From assembly GCA_029204225.1 (NCBI GenBank), contig CM055095.1:51995836-52053835 (forward strand): 58,000 nucleotides of DNA, read 5' to 3'. Below, piece by piece: positions 44,263-54,702 of the stretch. The stretch is from Diphasiastrum complanatum (lineage: Eukaryota > Streptophyta > Lycopodiopsida > Lycopodiales > Lycopodiaceae). The number at the start of each line of letters is the position of its first letter. Within the stretch, counting starts at the first letter, position 1. The notes below the pieces were generated by a model. It did no database searches, was not told where the DNA came from, and saw only the letters and a list, made by a program, of their open reading frames with translations. A program made the position numbers and the translations under genes.

Positions 44263-45015
44263 CTTCCTAATGACTTGTACTAATGATGTACTTCTCGGCC
44301 CTCCCTAAGTTCTTTTCCAGAATTTGCCTCACTAGAAACTCACTTGATGTTCCCAAAGACACAAGTGGCAAGATCCCCTTGATCTTGATTCAAAAGAACA
44401 CTTGGGAACGATTCTACAAAACAATGCTCAAGAAAATTGAAATTGATTTGATCCTAGAAACTCACAAAGGTTTCACTTGTCTTAGTTAAATTTGACTTCT
44501 AGCCCTCTCAATGGACTTCTAGGCACTGTTCTTAAACTCCCTCACAAATATGAAATGAAGATTAGATGAGATTCTATCAAAGACTTATCAAATCCTATCA
44601 ATTTTCACCATTTTTGGACAAAAACATGGCTAAATCTTACTCCTCGATGGTTCTTCACGACCTGTAAAACACATTTAAAGGGCTTGAAAAAAGCCTCAAT
44701 TAATTAGATCTCATGACACTAATCCAAATCTAATTGATGGCAAACATACTTTGATGTTTTTTCTAGGATTAGCACCAAAAAACTCATCAAGATGGTGTAT
44801 ACTCAAATTGTTTGAATATTGTGAATATTTAACATTAAATGCTGGTACAGAAGTGCCCACACGTGTGGTAAGTACAGCTATTGACCCTCACCAAGTTTGG
44901 ATCCCAAATCTGCAACCTAAGACTTGATTTGAACCTCCCCTCTCAAGACTAGCTTTCTAGCAACAACTTGCTAAAAATGGATTGTTCTTCGATCAATGAT
45001 TTTTCTCTTGTACTT
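44263..45015 (-). other. copia-9 leader
   Basis: Non-coding stretch between gag and primer site, with a CACACGTGTG palindrome at 44858-44867. Confidence 0.65.
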
Positions 45016-45028
45016 GGCTCTAATACCA
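45016..45028 (-). promoter_or_regulatory. copia-9 primer-binding site
   Basis: The plus strand reads GGCTCTAATACCA, one substitution from the standard tRNA-Met primer site complement, and abuts the LTR. Confidence 0.88.
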
Positions 45029-45102
45029 TGTTGAAAGTATAGTACAAAGGACCATAAATGAACCTACATAAGGCTCCAAGAGTGACTGATTGATTGATAC
45101 GA
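45029..45102 (-). mobile_element. copia-9 5' LTR, truncated to 74 bp
   Basis: Starts TGTTGAAAGTATAG and matches 38184-38257 with two substitutions by eye. The match stops at GATTGATTGATAC, so over 600 bp, including the promoter end, is missing. Confidence 0.9.
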
Positions 45103-45242
45103 TGAAATCCGAAATGGGGTAGGAGAAAGAAAGCGCAAGAAATGTGCTGGTGTCGGACCGTTTGAATCCTCTCTTCGAGTGTCAAATAATGCTCTCTCCA
45201 ACCTAATTCCTATTCTGCCTAGATAGAGTCGAACTCTTGTTG

Positions 45243-45298
45243 TCAAGAAGTAGAAGGCTTCCACCTTCTCTTCCTAAGTCGTTTGTAGCACGGGAAAG
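45243..45298 (-). mobile_element. gypsy LTR end fragment
   Basis: TGTCAAGAAGTAGAAGG...GTAGCACGGGAA resembles 38005-38063 (TGTCAAGAAGAAGAGG...ATAGCATGGGAA). It is cut at 45298 by another LTR. The 140 bases before it (45103-45242) are unassigned. Confidence 0.65.
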
Positions 45299-45769
45299 TT
45301 AGAAATCAGCTTGTGATCTGATTCATTAGTATAAGCTCTAAATGTGATGATGTAATTATTGTACAATTTATTTGGTTTACTATATATGGCTGTGATTCGG
45401 ACGTGACCCGTTAGGATATATTGATCGGGCACTGATCCCGTAGATGGCTACTTGGGTTATCCGGGTAGCCACACATAGGAAGAATTAGCCTGCATAGAAT
45501 TATTTACAGTACTTGCTATACTTGGGGGCATGTCCCAAGTTTGTCGGTCGAATTTGGCCATATTGGGCCCGACCTTAGTTTGATAGGTGGTAGGCCAATT
45601 TTAGGACACCTGCCTTTTCATGCAGTTTGTGAATACTCTATATGTACAGTGTTTCTTTGTAATCTATTACCTTTTGTTGTGCCATCTATGAGAGCTTGTG
45701 AGGAGTGGCTATGGTGATTGTGTGATGTGATCTACATACTGCACTAGATCCTAACAGAATTTCAACTTG
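45299..45769 (+). mobile_element. copia LTR followed by primer site
   Basis: About 470 bp with ends AGTTAGAAATC and GAATTTCAACT, inverted copies of each other but with the TG/CA termini mutated. It ends at a primer site. A TATA-like run (TATATATGG, about 45381) is present. Confidence 0.65.
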
Positions 45770-45781
45770 GTATCAGAGCGT
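45770..45781 (+). promoter_or_regulatory. tRNA-Met primer-binding site
   Basis: TGGTATCAGAGC on the plus strand. No gag follows, so the element is non-autonomous or deleted. Confidence 0.9.
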
Positions 45782-46700
45782 CAGGGTGATGCAGGTATGC
45801 ACGATCCGGTGGAGCTATGGGATAGCGTCTTTCACCAAGAAAAATAGCACTCGGAGCGTCTTAGGAGAGAGGACTCCATACGGGGTATCGGCAGTCCGGA
45901 TGGCATAAGACAGCAAAGTTCCTTCAATCGGAGCTTCGGGGAAGATCAGAACGATCGTGGTAGGTGGATTCCAAGGTAGATTCACGGAGAAACTTGCAAT
46001 TTTGGTGGTTTCGGAAAAATCATCGATGGTGGCTTCATAATTCACTGTGTGGATAGTCATTTGGCGCAACAGGGCTTGCAAGGATTTGCAAAGAGTAGTG
46101 ATGGAGAGCCATGGCAATTTACAGGGGCAGATTGGATGAAAATCTGGGAGAATTGCATAATTTTCAGATTATATGAGCTATTGAAGGCTTTCTCAGAAAA
46201 GTGGACTATTAGCGGGCAATTGAACACCAATCGAAGAGCCGTAAATTGCATTAGAACACTTGAGTTAGGGCGACCTCAGTGGAGCAGGAGGCTGCAAGTG
46301 GAAGCTCAGGGAAAGCCTGAGAAATGCCCAAGAACTCTTCTTCCTCATAGGGCTAGGGTTTACAGCCTGAAAGAGCTGGATCTTTCTCCATGGTAGACTT
46401 ATTTTGGAGCTATGAAAGGCTAATGGTGGGCGCCCTACTACTGTGTTGTGGGTATTTCCTGCACAGTAATAAACAAGTGGGTCCCACCACTTAAAATACT
46501 ATTGGCCAAGCCTTACCTAGTGGGCCACGCCACAGTACATTGTAAGTAGGGTAATAAGTGCGAGGGCATCGGCATCATGCGCGTGTAAGCCCAACCAAGC
46601 ACAAGTAGCAAATTGTAATTCCTAGGAAGAAGAGACTAGGGGCTTAAAACTCTAAAATGACATTAGAGGCCCTAAGTCAAGTTGCAAATAAAAAAGCTAA
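45782..46700. other. interior of the element after the primer site; unrecognised
   Basis: A minus-strand frame at 45815-46117 (TIHTVNYEATIDDFSETTKI, ASFSVNLPWNPPTTIVLIFP) is open for 100 codons but belongs to no family I know. The rest has no supported gene. Confidence 0.35.
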
Positions 46701-46819
46701 AAGGGTCCAACTTAAAACTCACATGAATCATGTGAGTGCCCTTGTGCTTTCTTAGCACCAATAGATTTAAGTTGTGTTTATTTTAAAGGCTTGGATTAGA
46801 ATCCTTGCCCCAATGAAGT

Positions 46820-46915
46820 GGCCAATGAGAGTGAAGGAGGCTCACCTCTAAAATCTATAAGAGGGAGCCATTTCCTTTGTATTGTATCATCTTCCATTCT
46901 CATTCTAATAAAACT
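46820..46915 (+). promoter_or_regulatory. LTR-like promoter with polyadenylation signal
   Basis: CCAAT (46822), TATA-like CTATAAGAGG (46855) and AATAAA (46907) are spaced as in the U3-R part of a plant LTR. The LTR ends were not found. Confidence 0.35.
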
Positions 46916-46937
46916 CTCTTGGTTTCTCCATCTCCAT

Positions 46938-46990
46938 CTCTCTCTCTCTCCTCTCTCTCTCTCACTCTCTCTCTCTTCTCCCTCTCTCCC
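46938..46990. repeat. (CT)n microsatellite, interrupted
   Basis: A run of CT units with a few CC and AC interruptions. Confidence 0.95.
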
Positions 46991-47193
46991 TATGTTGGGA
47001 TAATAAACTCTACCCATGTTACCCCATTGAGATTGACTAAACATGTTCTTTTCAAAATGTTGGTGATTTATTATATAGAAAATAATTTCCTCCCTCTTTA
47101 TTTTTTGAAGAGTGCTAGCAACTTGAAAATGTGGCAGACAATAGACCAAGATAGACCAGCCTTGTAGTTTGACGCTTGAGGTTTCCTGTCATG

Positions 47194-47308
47194 CTTTTTT
47201 CAATGATGGTTTGATAAACCATTTGACTTTCAAATCTGAAATAACGTTCTACTTTTTTTCAATGACGATTTGATAAATCATTTGACTTTCAAATCTGAAA
47301 TAATGTTC
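47194..47308. repeat. tandem duplication, period 58 bp
   Basis: Two copies, 47194-47249 and 47252-47308, share TTTTTTCAATGA, GTTTGATAAA, CATTTGACTTTCAAATCTGA and AATAACGTTC with few changes. Confidence 0.93.
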
Positions 47309-48703
47309 GATAGTTTAGAAATGGGTAGGAATTTCAAAGATGAGCCACCAAGTTCGAAGGGTTGAAAGTTGAATCATGAATGTGAAAGTTTGTGTTGAAA
47401 TTTTTCTAAAGTTTCAAGTGGTATATAATATATTTATTGTGAACCTATACATGGAAAAAAACAAAGGCACATATCAAAATGAAGTTTATGAATTGTATGT
47501 GCCTGTATGCTACGACGGCCAAATTTTTAGAAAGCCTATATTTTACGGCCAAAATGGCTTTTGACAGCCAATTCATCCGTCAAACTGCAAGGTTGTTGTA
47601 GACTTTAGTGGAGGGTGGCGGACCCAATTTAAAATGTTTTCCAATGGACAAGAGCCTTCGTTGCAAGATAAATTTAAGTCCACCCACTTAGGATGCTAGC
47701 CACATGTCATATTTGCATTGTGTGTACTCTTTAATAATTGGAGGGATGCAAGATGACAAATTTTTATTGGCCTTTAAGTTCTTAAAACACCCAATGATAG
47801 CATGCTTAAACTTCTACGTGCCATTGAGATACAGAGATGTTGTGTGGAGTCTGGACCCTTCATTTTGAAGGTTGAAGGTTCCTTGGAATGCGAACTAACA
47901 ACAATTATAGGCCTTGCAAAATACAAGACCTGAAATAATAAAATGGCTAAGCCAATGGTATGTCAAGATTCAAATGAGCCAATAAGATAGATTGCAACCC
48001 TTCATATAACACTTACCAACCAAATTTGTGAAAGGGGAAGTGGTCCACTCACTTGCCAAGATTCGAAATTCGAAAAATGGACGGCAAGTGAAAGGGCCAA
48101 ATAAAGGGACTGAAACCACCCTCAATGATTCAGACCACCATTCAAATTTATCCATGTTCGCATTATCAATTCATATATATGGTAGCTAGGCCACATGGCG
48201 CAAATATGACTACTGGTTTTTAGAATATATTGTGATGGTTATTGGCCAACAAACTCTTTATTTATTTAAAATAATCAGGGTTCACCCTTGGGTTACTCAT
48301 CGTTTTTCTTTTTCTTTTTTGCATGTGTTCATAGTCATCTTCTTATTTTATTTCAAGAAATTTACCTACCAGATTCCAATGCCCATTGCACACTATGTAA
48401 TGACATCAATTGAATCCCTGCACCATTGGTTTTTTGGTCAATCATTCAAAATGGTTTAATCGACAACAATTTCATGTGTCGTACATCCAAGTGGTTAAAC
48501 ATAAGATGTGTGCAATAAAGCCATGTTTGGCCTCAATTTGATTCTCGTTGGGCTGGGCTTAGGGCATATTCACACGCCCCATTTGGCCCGACATTGATGT
48601 CAAGACTGGTTCCTAAGTGGGGCATGTCATTCAGATTTCATCAAAACATGCCCACACCTATTGTCGGGTCGATCTTCCCAAGCCCACCTGGTGTGATGAA
48701 TAT
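47309..48703. other. no gene recognised
   Basis: AT-rich intergenic sequence; no coding or mobile element homology I can support. Confidence 0.5.
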
Positions 48704-49944
48704 TGTTGGATTGTTCTCCTTCTTACTAATCGACTAATCGGTTTTAATCTTCATCCATTGTTTATCCAGTTCTGCAGATTTTCCCGTGTCTTTACACAGT
48801 CTGCAGATTTACAAGTGTTTTTACACAGTCTGCAAAAATACACGGTGTTTGACAACACTGTCACATTTTCTCTCACTTCGCATTTTTCGCCTGTCAGGAA
48901 TTACGAGTAAAATTACAGTGTCTCCTTTTCGCATTTTCGCGACACTGTCGCTTGTCAAGATTTGCGAGTAAATATGCAGAGTCGCATTTTTCGCCTTTTT
49001 TTTAAAGTGCCTCAAATGTTAAGAAAATGACTATGGCAAAGTGTGGGGCTCCCTAAATGAGATTTAAGGACACTGTTGGGTTTTTCGCAAAAAGCCAACA
49101 TTGTCGTCTTTTTGCGACATTGTCGCCTGTGGCAGTTTTAGTTCATTTCTGTAGAGTGACAGTTTTAGTTCATTTATGCAGACAGACTATTTACGGCCAA
49201 TTTCCACCGCTTATCAACAATCAATTTCTAAGAAGGAAATGGATGAATGCCAACGGACACCAGCCAACTGGCGATCGCATTTGATGACCTAATTGCTTAG
49301 TATATATAGATGTTCATATTCATACATCTCATGATTATCAAAGAAGTTTAAGAAGTTCAGCAAGCATTTGAATAATTAGCTCTCTCTCTCTCAAGCCTGC
49401 GAGCTTGAACACTCCTGAGCATTCTAGCTCACTTCTTAGAGTTGTTTTAGAGAATGCTATTGAGCTTAGTGCTTATCAACATTGCGCTTAATTCATACTT
49501 TCATTTTAGCACGCGGCTTCGATCCGCAACTTATTGTACTCATTTACTTCTGTTTTGTTTTCATACTGAATCAATACTATCTTTTGTTGCATTCAGGTTC
49601 GTCTCAAAATGTATGCATTTCTATAGTTCTTCTCAACTAATTATTTGTCTTGTGATTCACGATTAATTATTTGTCTAGTGATTCGCGACAAATTATTTGT
49701 CTGATTATTCAATGCATTATTGTTTGGCTATGTAATCACTGTAGTATTGATGACTTCAAAGTTAGTTACCATAAAATTGAACGTGATTTCTATCACTATT
49801 GTTTTGTTCAAAATTGATAGGCGTAGTCATGCATAGAGAAAGAGGAAGATAGTTTATTCCACTGCGCATGATAAGTTTTCTTTCTTGTCGTTCGAATATT
49901 TTCCATTCAAGTTCGACCTATCTTTCACATACCTCTTTCCGACA
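48704..49944 (+). mobile_element. copia-7-type LTR, possibly solo
   Basis: It starts TGTTGGATTGTTC and is proposed to end at TTTCCGACA. TATA box TATATATAGA at 49301. The 3' third matches the copia-7 LTR (AATTATTTGTCTAGT, GATTTCTATCACTA, GGCGTAGTCATGC, AGAGAAAGAGGAA). The 5' part has GCATTTTTCGCC and ACACTGT words repeated (48780-49130). Flanking 5-mers AATAT and TAATC do not match, so no target duplication is seen. Confidence 0.65.
49640..49705. repeat. short tandem repeat in the LTR
   Basis: Three copies of AATTATTTGTCT followed by AGTGATTCGCGA-type sequence, period about 26 bp. A more degenerate version occurs at 29290-29420. Confidence 0.8.
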
Positions 49945-51721
49945 TAATCGACTTCCACGGGGCGGCTACCAGCCTGTTTCGACTCTGTAATCTAGATCAC
50001 CTAAGCTGTAATGATTTTTAAAAAAATTATCAATTTGAGAAGGCATGGCGATCACGGGTGAGCAAAGATGTCTTCCTAGCTCGAGTGGCTAAAAAGCCTA
50101 GGCACCCATCCCTATTCCTATGTCAATTGTGGGGATGGGTTGTGCATTTGAAGAGGCCCTTAGTGGCATAGGATCTATTATGCCATGTCACTTGGATTGT
50201 CTCGCCACACGGAATATTGGCCACTTGAAATGGCTTTTGATTTTGGCAATGTGGTCAAACCTGATTGTATGGCCTCAACTTCCAATGGGGGACTAGTTAA
50301 TAGTTGCACATGATCTATCACATCGTACCACTTAGATTTGTGCCACATGGCATATTTGTCATGTGATAAATTTTATTGGTAATCTGACAAGATTTGAATG
50401 TAGTTTGATCAGTAGCTTGGCAGTTAGCAAAATTTGGAGCGAAATAATAAATAGATTTGATCGCACTGAGCATACCAGATCGCAAAAGAACGAACAACTT
50501 ATGCCGCACAGATCATGACAAATAGCAAAAGAATGAATAGTTATGGCCACGCTGACCATAGCAGATTGATTGCAAGACGACAAATAGCTTTGGCATCACC
50601 GACCATGACAGATTAGACAAAGGCAAAAGAAAAGCATAGAAAACGAATGTAAAACACAAATCCTTGGGCAAATACTCTGAATAAAACGAAAAGCAGACCA
50701 CAAGCACTAACTCACATCAAAAGCAAGAAGAACAAAGGATCACCGTGAGATGTATACAAGATACAGGAGAAGAGCAAAGGCAGGAAAGTGATCTTGACTC
50801 TTTCGAAAGAATCAGCAGTCAACCACCCTACTTAGCCCAATAGCATCAAACTCTAAGTGATGCTCGTCATGAATGCATCCACCAAAAGAGCTGCCTGCAG
50901 CAGCTGACACAGAATATATCATTTTTCTCTTGAAGTTGGTGCCATGTTTCGCCCATACTCCAGCCACTTTTATCCAAAAACCTGAAGCTTACATAAGAAA
51001 CGAGGAATAGGCAGAATAATATAACAAATCTTGCTGACTGACACAAGATTCCTATGATAATAATAAGAAAAATTATATGAATATTCTGCTTGGTGACACT
51101 GGATTCTGGATGATCATGGCAAGTTGTGACAGCAATTGATCGAAGTTTCAGCTTATACCAAAAACTAAACCCTCTAGAAAGATTCTACTTGCTGACACAA
51201 AACTTAGGATGAAAAACTAGGATCGAAGATTAATATGGAAAATAATATGATTAATATGCTTGCTAGCACAAAACTCTGGATGAATACATAAAAATCAAAG
51301 AAATAGGCAATTTCAAAATTCAAATGCAAAACAGTATGATTGATCTGCTTGCTAACACAAAACTCGGACGAAAAATCATTATAAAAGCCTCTAACAACGT
51401 ACAGTTTATTGCATGTTGCAAAGGCAGGGCCTGGTGGTTTGCCACAATGCACTTGTTTTCATTTGTTTAAATGAAACATGGTTGCATCCTTAGGTGGAAT
51501 GCATGTAAAGTTTTCTTTTGCATATGCATGTAAAAAACATTATTGAACTATTTTCACCCACACCTTTTGCCCAAAAAGTGCCTATAATTTTTTTTATAAC
51601 AGACAAAATGTTTTCACACTAGGAAGGTCTACCTTCCAAGCTCTTCTACGTCAAAAGGCCCTTTTGTCAAGTCTATTCGGGCTATCGCCCCTTGACAAAA
51701 GGCCTTGGAGGTCTCGCCCCC
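49945..51721. other. no gene recognised; degenerate repeats and a hairpin
   Basis: Contains the CTTGCTGACACAAAAC repeats at 51020-51370 and an imperfect inverted repeat at 51655-51706 (AAGGCCCTTTTGTCAAG and CTTGACAAAAGGCCTT, one-base bulge, 19-base loop). No coding homology. Confidence 0.5.
51020..51370. repeat. degenerate repeat with CTTGCTGACACAAAAC core
   Basis: Five copies of TGCTTGCTGACACAAAACTC plus GGATGA-type tail at about 51026, 51082, 51184, 51256 and 51337. Spacing varies from 56 to 102 bp, so it is not a clean tandem array. Confidence 0.8.
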
Positions 51722-52299
51722 TTAGCATGAAATCAAATTTTCTTATTATATGAAAAAAAAAATTGAGGCGCATTATAAAGCTATGTAGGGAAATCCATAT
51801 GGAAAGCTATATTTCATATGAACTTCTTTTCTCTCCTGTCGAGTGTGATGGTGCATGTAAAAAAAAAATTATTGCTGTTTACACACGTTTTTGAGCGAAA
51901 GGTGCATTCTATCTTTCATGCTATATTTCGACAAATGCTATCTTTCGACAAATTTTGACAAAAAAAAAATAATGCACCATTTTGAGCCACAAGTGCATGC
52001 ATATAAGAAAGATTGGACAAAATTTAAGTATTTTTTTTTGGGAATAAATTGCTTTGAGGATGGGTGGGGACGGGTTGAGTAAATTTATCTAAAAAACAAA
52101 AAAAGGTTTTGATGATGGGGAAGGGTCTCCCTCCTGCGACCTTGGGTATGCGTAGCGGCCCCCGCGAATTGGATGTTGCATTTTTTTCCTCATCTGCTAA
52201 CGATCCAGTATTTTGGTAGAATTCTGGAATCAAAGGAGGAGGAGGGAGAAATCAGGCATTTGATCGTAGCAGGCGAGGTATAGTATCAGTGGAGCATTG
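51722..52299 (+). promoter_or_regulatory. AOX upstream region
   Basis: This is the presumed promoter and 5' UTR of the alternative oxidase gene. It is AT-rich with several A runs, then GC-richer from 52120. I see no unambiguous TATA box; a TTATTATATGAA sequence lies at 51743. Confidence 0.4.
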
Positions 52300-52725
52300 A
52301 TGGTGAGAATCCAAATAGCTCATCTGCTGCACCGTGTAAGCTTTGCTGCGCGAGGGCAGCGTGTGACCGATGCAGGATCCAGGATGATGATGCATCCATG
52401 GCTTGCCAAGTCGTCGAGCAGTGATGGCCTTGATCTTGCCTTTAGCCCTGGATATTCCGTTATGGCCGTTAGGTCGGATCGGTTGCTTGGTTTTGCTGGG
52501 GTTCAGATATGGAGGAGTGTTGCGAATAGTATCAGGCTTGAAAGCACCGCTGCAATGCCTGTTCCGGAGGATAATAAGCACCAGACTCTGGAAAAGAGAG
52601 CCTCTGAGAAGCCGCAAAGCACTGATCCGAATCAAGCTGATGTGGCTGCATCACAGTACTGGGGAATTGTGGGAAAAAGTAATCTCCGTGAAGATGGAAC
52701 GGTTTGGCCATGGAATTGTTTCAAG
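52300..52725 (+). CDS. AOX: AOX exon 1
   Basis: 142 codons: a mitochondrial presequence ([20 protein letters not shown]...), a variable linker with [19 protein letters not shown], and CysI in WNCFK. The donor is AAG/GTCAGT. A TTG codon lies just before the ATG; the ATG is the sensible start. Confidence 0.93.
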
Positions 52726-54702
52726 GTCAGTTTGTACTTGCAGCTGCGATCTTAGTTTACTTTAGCTTATGTCAGCAATTCTAGGGGTTTCGGTTTTGTT
52801 TGATTACAGCTGTTTTGCATTTGTCAACTGTTGTAATGTATCTGACAGTTGCCTGTGTGTGTCGATCTTTGCAGCCTACAGAGACACACGTATCTGACAT
52901 CACCATAGACCTTGCGAAGCATCACAAGCCAGAATCGTTTGTTGATAAGTTTGCGTTCTGGACAGTGAAGTTGTTGAGAATCCCAACTGACATCTTCTTC
53001 CAGGTGCTGCCATCTTTCCAATTCAAACAAGTAATTTCAGTTCGAAGGCATTCACAAGATTGAGCTCTATGAAGACCTGATGTTTTTGTATAAATCTTTT
53101 GAAGATCAGTATAATTGCATGAATTGTTCATTTTTGTGCATTGTCAATCTATGGCTTCTGATTTTGGCATTTAGTTGCACGTTCCTCGTTGGGGGGAGAT
53201 CTAGTATAATTCAAGAAACGGCAGGACTGAAAGCAAGGACGAAGAACCCTGATCCCGATATGTTTATCAAATCAAAACCTTTATTTGGTTATTTGTTGCT
53301 GGGAAGGTTTCAACTTGTAGAGTAGAATTAGTCGTTGTTCATGGATTTTTGTCCTCTTTGGTGTTGTTTGTGGGCTTTTGCGTCCTGTGATTGGCATTGA
53401 AAGAAATGCCACCAGGAATGTGATGGCTCTGCACACCAGGAAGGTGCTCAGCACTTTGGGAGAATCTGAGGTTGTTAAAGCACCGCCCTGGTCTGCAGAG
53501 ATGAGGTACGTGCCTCTGCACATTCAGGTTTCCGTCAGCTAAAGAATCATTTTCATTATATGATGACACCCGTGGAGCTTTGTTCATCTTCAGATCAATT
53601 GACTACGTAAGCATTTTCATGGTTTTGATACAATGGCTTCGTCAATGCTACTTGTAAATTGAATGTGCAGAGAGAAGCGAGTGTAGGGTTCTGACATTCT
53701 GTGTTGTATCTGCAGAAGCGTTATGGATGCCGAGCAATGATGTTAGAAACGGTTGCAGCTGTGCCAGGCATGGTGGGTGGGATGCTATTGCACCTCAAGT
53801 CACTGAGGCGCTTCGAACATAGTGGTGGATGGATCAAGGCACTGATGGAGGAAGCAGAAAACGAGAGGATGCATCTGATGACTTTTATGGAGGTGGCAAA
53901 GCCAGTCTGGTACGAAAGAGCTCTAGTCATCACTGTCCAAGGCATATTCTTTAACGCTTACTTCCTCCTCTATATACTATCTCCTCGCCTTGCACATCGC
54001 ATTGTGGGCTACCTGGAGGAGGAAGCCATCTATTCCTACACAGAATACCTGAAGGAGATCGATAAGGGACACCTGCCCAACGTGCCTGCTCCTGCCATCG
54101 CCATAGACTACTGGAGGTTGCCTAAGGATTCAAAGATCCGTGATGTGGTTATTGTTGTTCGCGCCGATGAAGCTCATCACAGAGATGTTAATCATTTTGC
54201 GGCAGTAAGCAATTATCCTACCACAAATTTGGATTTTTTGTATCAATGGTTTCCACTTTGGGATGACTATTTGCTCAAGACTTATGTTGGGTATCTGATT
54301 ATCGATTGATTATTCCCTAGTCCAGTTTACGTGTTCCACCATCTCTGCTACTTCACCAACATTTACGTTTTGACAAATTCTTTCCATCTTCAACATTGAG
54401 AGATCATCTGCCTGATGCCTATGCTATGCTTGTAACTGTTACTTGTTCACAATTTCCAGCTCTCTCCCATCTCTATAGCACTTAAAGGGCAGATTTTGTA
54501 CGCTAAGATGATTTGCCATGCCAATTTCTTAGTTCTGGGTGTGTGACTGTCGGTGCCTGTCACTGTTTTTAAATTTTAACTGCACATCTTTGAAATTGAG
54601 ATGACTTGATTCTCTTGTTGGGTGTGCAAATGGTAATTGCAGGACATCAAGGAGCAAGGAAAGGAGCTGAGGGAAGCTCCTGCACCGGTTGGATATCACT
54701 GA
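52300..54702 (+). CDS. AOX: mitochondrial alternative oxidase, four exons
   Basis: The gene encodes ubiquinol:oxygen oxidoreductase of the inner mitochondrial membrane, which bypasses complexes III and IV. Exons are 52300-52725, 52875-53003, 53716-54204 and 54643-54702. Lengths of 129, 489 and 57 (plus stop) for exons 2-4 equal the conserved plant AOX layout; all introns are GT-AG (149, 712 and 438 bp). The product is 367 residues. All six diiron ligands are present: Glu196 ([10 protein letters not shown]), Glu235 and His238 (ENERMH), Glu287 (LEEEA), Glu337 and His340 (DEAHH). Regulatory CysI (Cys140, WNCF) and CysII (Cys190, RYGC) are kept, 50 residues apart as usual, so redox and 2-oxo-acid control is expected. 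Leu212 replaces the Cys usual in GGMLLHC. The ATG at 52300 opens a basic, Ser-rich presequence. It looks functional; AOX1 versus AOX2 cannot be decided here. Confidence 0.96.
52875..53003 (+). CDS. AOX: AOX exon 2
   Basis: 43 codons, from [20 protein letters not shown] to [15 protein letters not shown]. Most plant AOX read PWETY here; this one has PTETH. Acceptor TTTGCAG, donor CAG/GTGCTG. Confidence 0.95.
53004..53715 (+). other. AOX intron 2 with an internal open frame
   Basis: A 712-bp intron, unusually long next to intron 1 (149 bp). Within it, about 53320-53540 is open in one plus frame for nearly 70 codons ([20 protein letters not shown], then [20 protein letters not shown]), ending near a GAG/GTACGT donor-like site. 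No family recognised. Confidence 0.5.
53716..54204 (+). CDS. AOX: AOX exon 3
   Basis: 163 codons carrying CysII, all six diiron ligands and both membrane-bound helical regions, from [20 protein letters not shown] to [13 protein letters not shown]. Donor GCA/GTAAGC. Confidence 0.97.
54643..54702 (+). CDS. AOX: AOX exon 4
   Basis: 19 codons and [22 protein letters not shown], the canonical AOX C-terminus. Acceptor ATTGCAG. Confidence 0.96.
   Translation, partial: DIKEQGKELREAPAPVGYH

Noticed and set aside
45815-46117. 100-codon minus-strand frame after the primer site (DDFSETTKIASFSVNLPW)
   Set aside because: Clean composition, but no family recognised, no plausible context, and a length that can occur by chance; left as unassigned.
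50060-50110. TAGCTCGAGTGG sequence resembling a tRNA A box (possible SINE)
   Set aside because: No B box at the right distance and no cloverleaf, so no tRNA or SINE can be supported.
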